From assembly GCA_902775735.1 (NCBI GenBank), contig CACYNH010000015.1, positions 1-55,822 of the forward strand: a stretch of DNA of 55,822 nucleotides, written 5' to 3'. Source of the stretch: an uncultured Erysipelotrichaceae bacterium (GTDB lineage: Bacteria > Bacillota_I > Bacilli_A > Erysipelotrichales > Erysipelotrichaceae). The number at the start of each line of letters is the position of its first letter. Position 1 is the first letter of the stretch. The translations under genes were made by a program, and so were the position numbers. Positions 55,721 to 55,822 of the stretch are shown here, piece by piece. The notes beneath the pieces were generated by a model that saw only the letters and a list, made by a program, of their open reading frames with translations, did not search any database and was not told the DNA's origin.

Positions 55721-55758
55721 AAAAAGACCCCGTCCATAGTTTTAAAACTTGGGCGGGG
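55721..55758 (-). terminator. Minus-strand terminator-like hairpin beside the intron
   Basis: CCCCGTCC (55728) and GGGCGGGG (55751) pair, with an inner palindrome AGTTTTAAAACT. Read on the minus strand it ends in TCTTTTTG, so it would serve a convergent gene to the right of the window. It lies 10 bases before the predicted intron boundary. Confidence 0.65.
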
Positions 55759-55768
55759 ATGAATTGGT

Positions 55769-55822
55769 GTGCGCGGTGAGCGCACGATCTAACGGGTGAA
55801 AGTCCCGAACCTGCCCGGCAGT
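55769..55822 (+). mobile_element. 5' end of a bacterial group II intron (partial)
   Basis: The sequence begins with the group II boundary GTGCG. The first hairpin is GTGCGC-GGTGA-GCGCAC. It is followed by the domain I landmark AACGGGTGAAAGTCCCGAAC and CTGCCCGGCAG, as in the start of many bacterial group II introns. Position just after a terminator-like hairpin is the target preference of group IIC introns. The rest of the ribozyme and any maturase gene lie beyond the window. Confidence 0.82.

Overview
The window looks like chromosomal DNA of a low-to-mid GC Gram-positive bacterium (Bacillota), most likely a gut member of the Erysipelotrichaceae or a close relative. Supporting signs are the sepF-ylmH-divIVA-ileS block with a T-box leader, the Rex repressor, MurR/RpiR regulators, type III glutamine synthetase, oligopeptide transporters with lipoprotein receptors, strong AGGAGG-type ribosome binding sites, and intrinsic terminators after most units. 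The family-level placement is an inference from gene content; no rRNA is present.

Layout: (1) 1-6.6 kb: two tandem RpiR-type regulators face a 1,535-residue secreted multi-enzyme protein (metallo-beta-lactamase fold, esterase, SGNH hydrolase, BIG2, three S-layer-homology repeats). (2) 6.6-12 kb: a long PPi-type phosphofructokinase, then a pentahaem nitrite reductase NrfA with the ResB/CcsA cytochrome c maturation pair. (3) 12-18 kb: oligopeptide transporter 1 (oppB-C-D-F-A), whose binding protein appears circularly permuted. (4) 18-26 kb: tsaE-tsaB-rimI-tsaD for tRNA t6A, then rex, asnS, an ABC-F ATPase and a second PPi-type phosphofructokinase. (5) 26-28 kb: a small cysteine-motif protein and a HAD phosphatase on the minus strand, tRNA-Ser(CGA), and a membrane protein. 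(6) 28-37 kb: oligopeptide transporter 2 (oppA-B-C-D-F plus a small membrane protein), with an unusually large OppC, followed by an M42 aminopeptidase. (7) 37-42.5 kb: a gene remnant, then sepF, ylmH, divIVA and a T-box-controlled ileS. (8) 42.5-49.5 kb: metK with a SAM-clan riboswitch-like leader, an AI-2E-family exporter, type III glutamine synthetase, a NifU-like protein, a YuiD-like protein, an S1-domain protein and a phosphoesterase. (9) 49.5-55.8 kb: two GH1 6-phospho-beta-glucosidases flanking a fused flavodiiron protein and a GNAT-like protein. The window ends inside what looks like the 5' end of a group II intron.

Together the genes suggest a fermentative anaerobe that imports and degrades peptides (two Opp systems, M42 peptidase), uses phospho-beta-glucosides, runs glycolysis with pyrophosphate-type phosphofructokinases, disposes of nitrite, NO or O2 through NrfA and a flavodiiron protein, and displays a large surface esterase. 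The most unusual items are the permuted OppA, the multi-hydrolase surface protein, the NrfA locus without a recognisable NrfH, the OppC with a roughly 200-residue external insertion, and the compact SAM-clan-like leader of metK.
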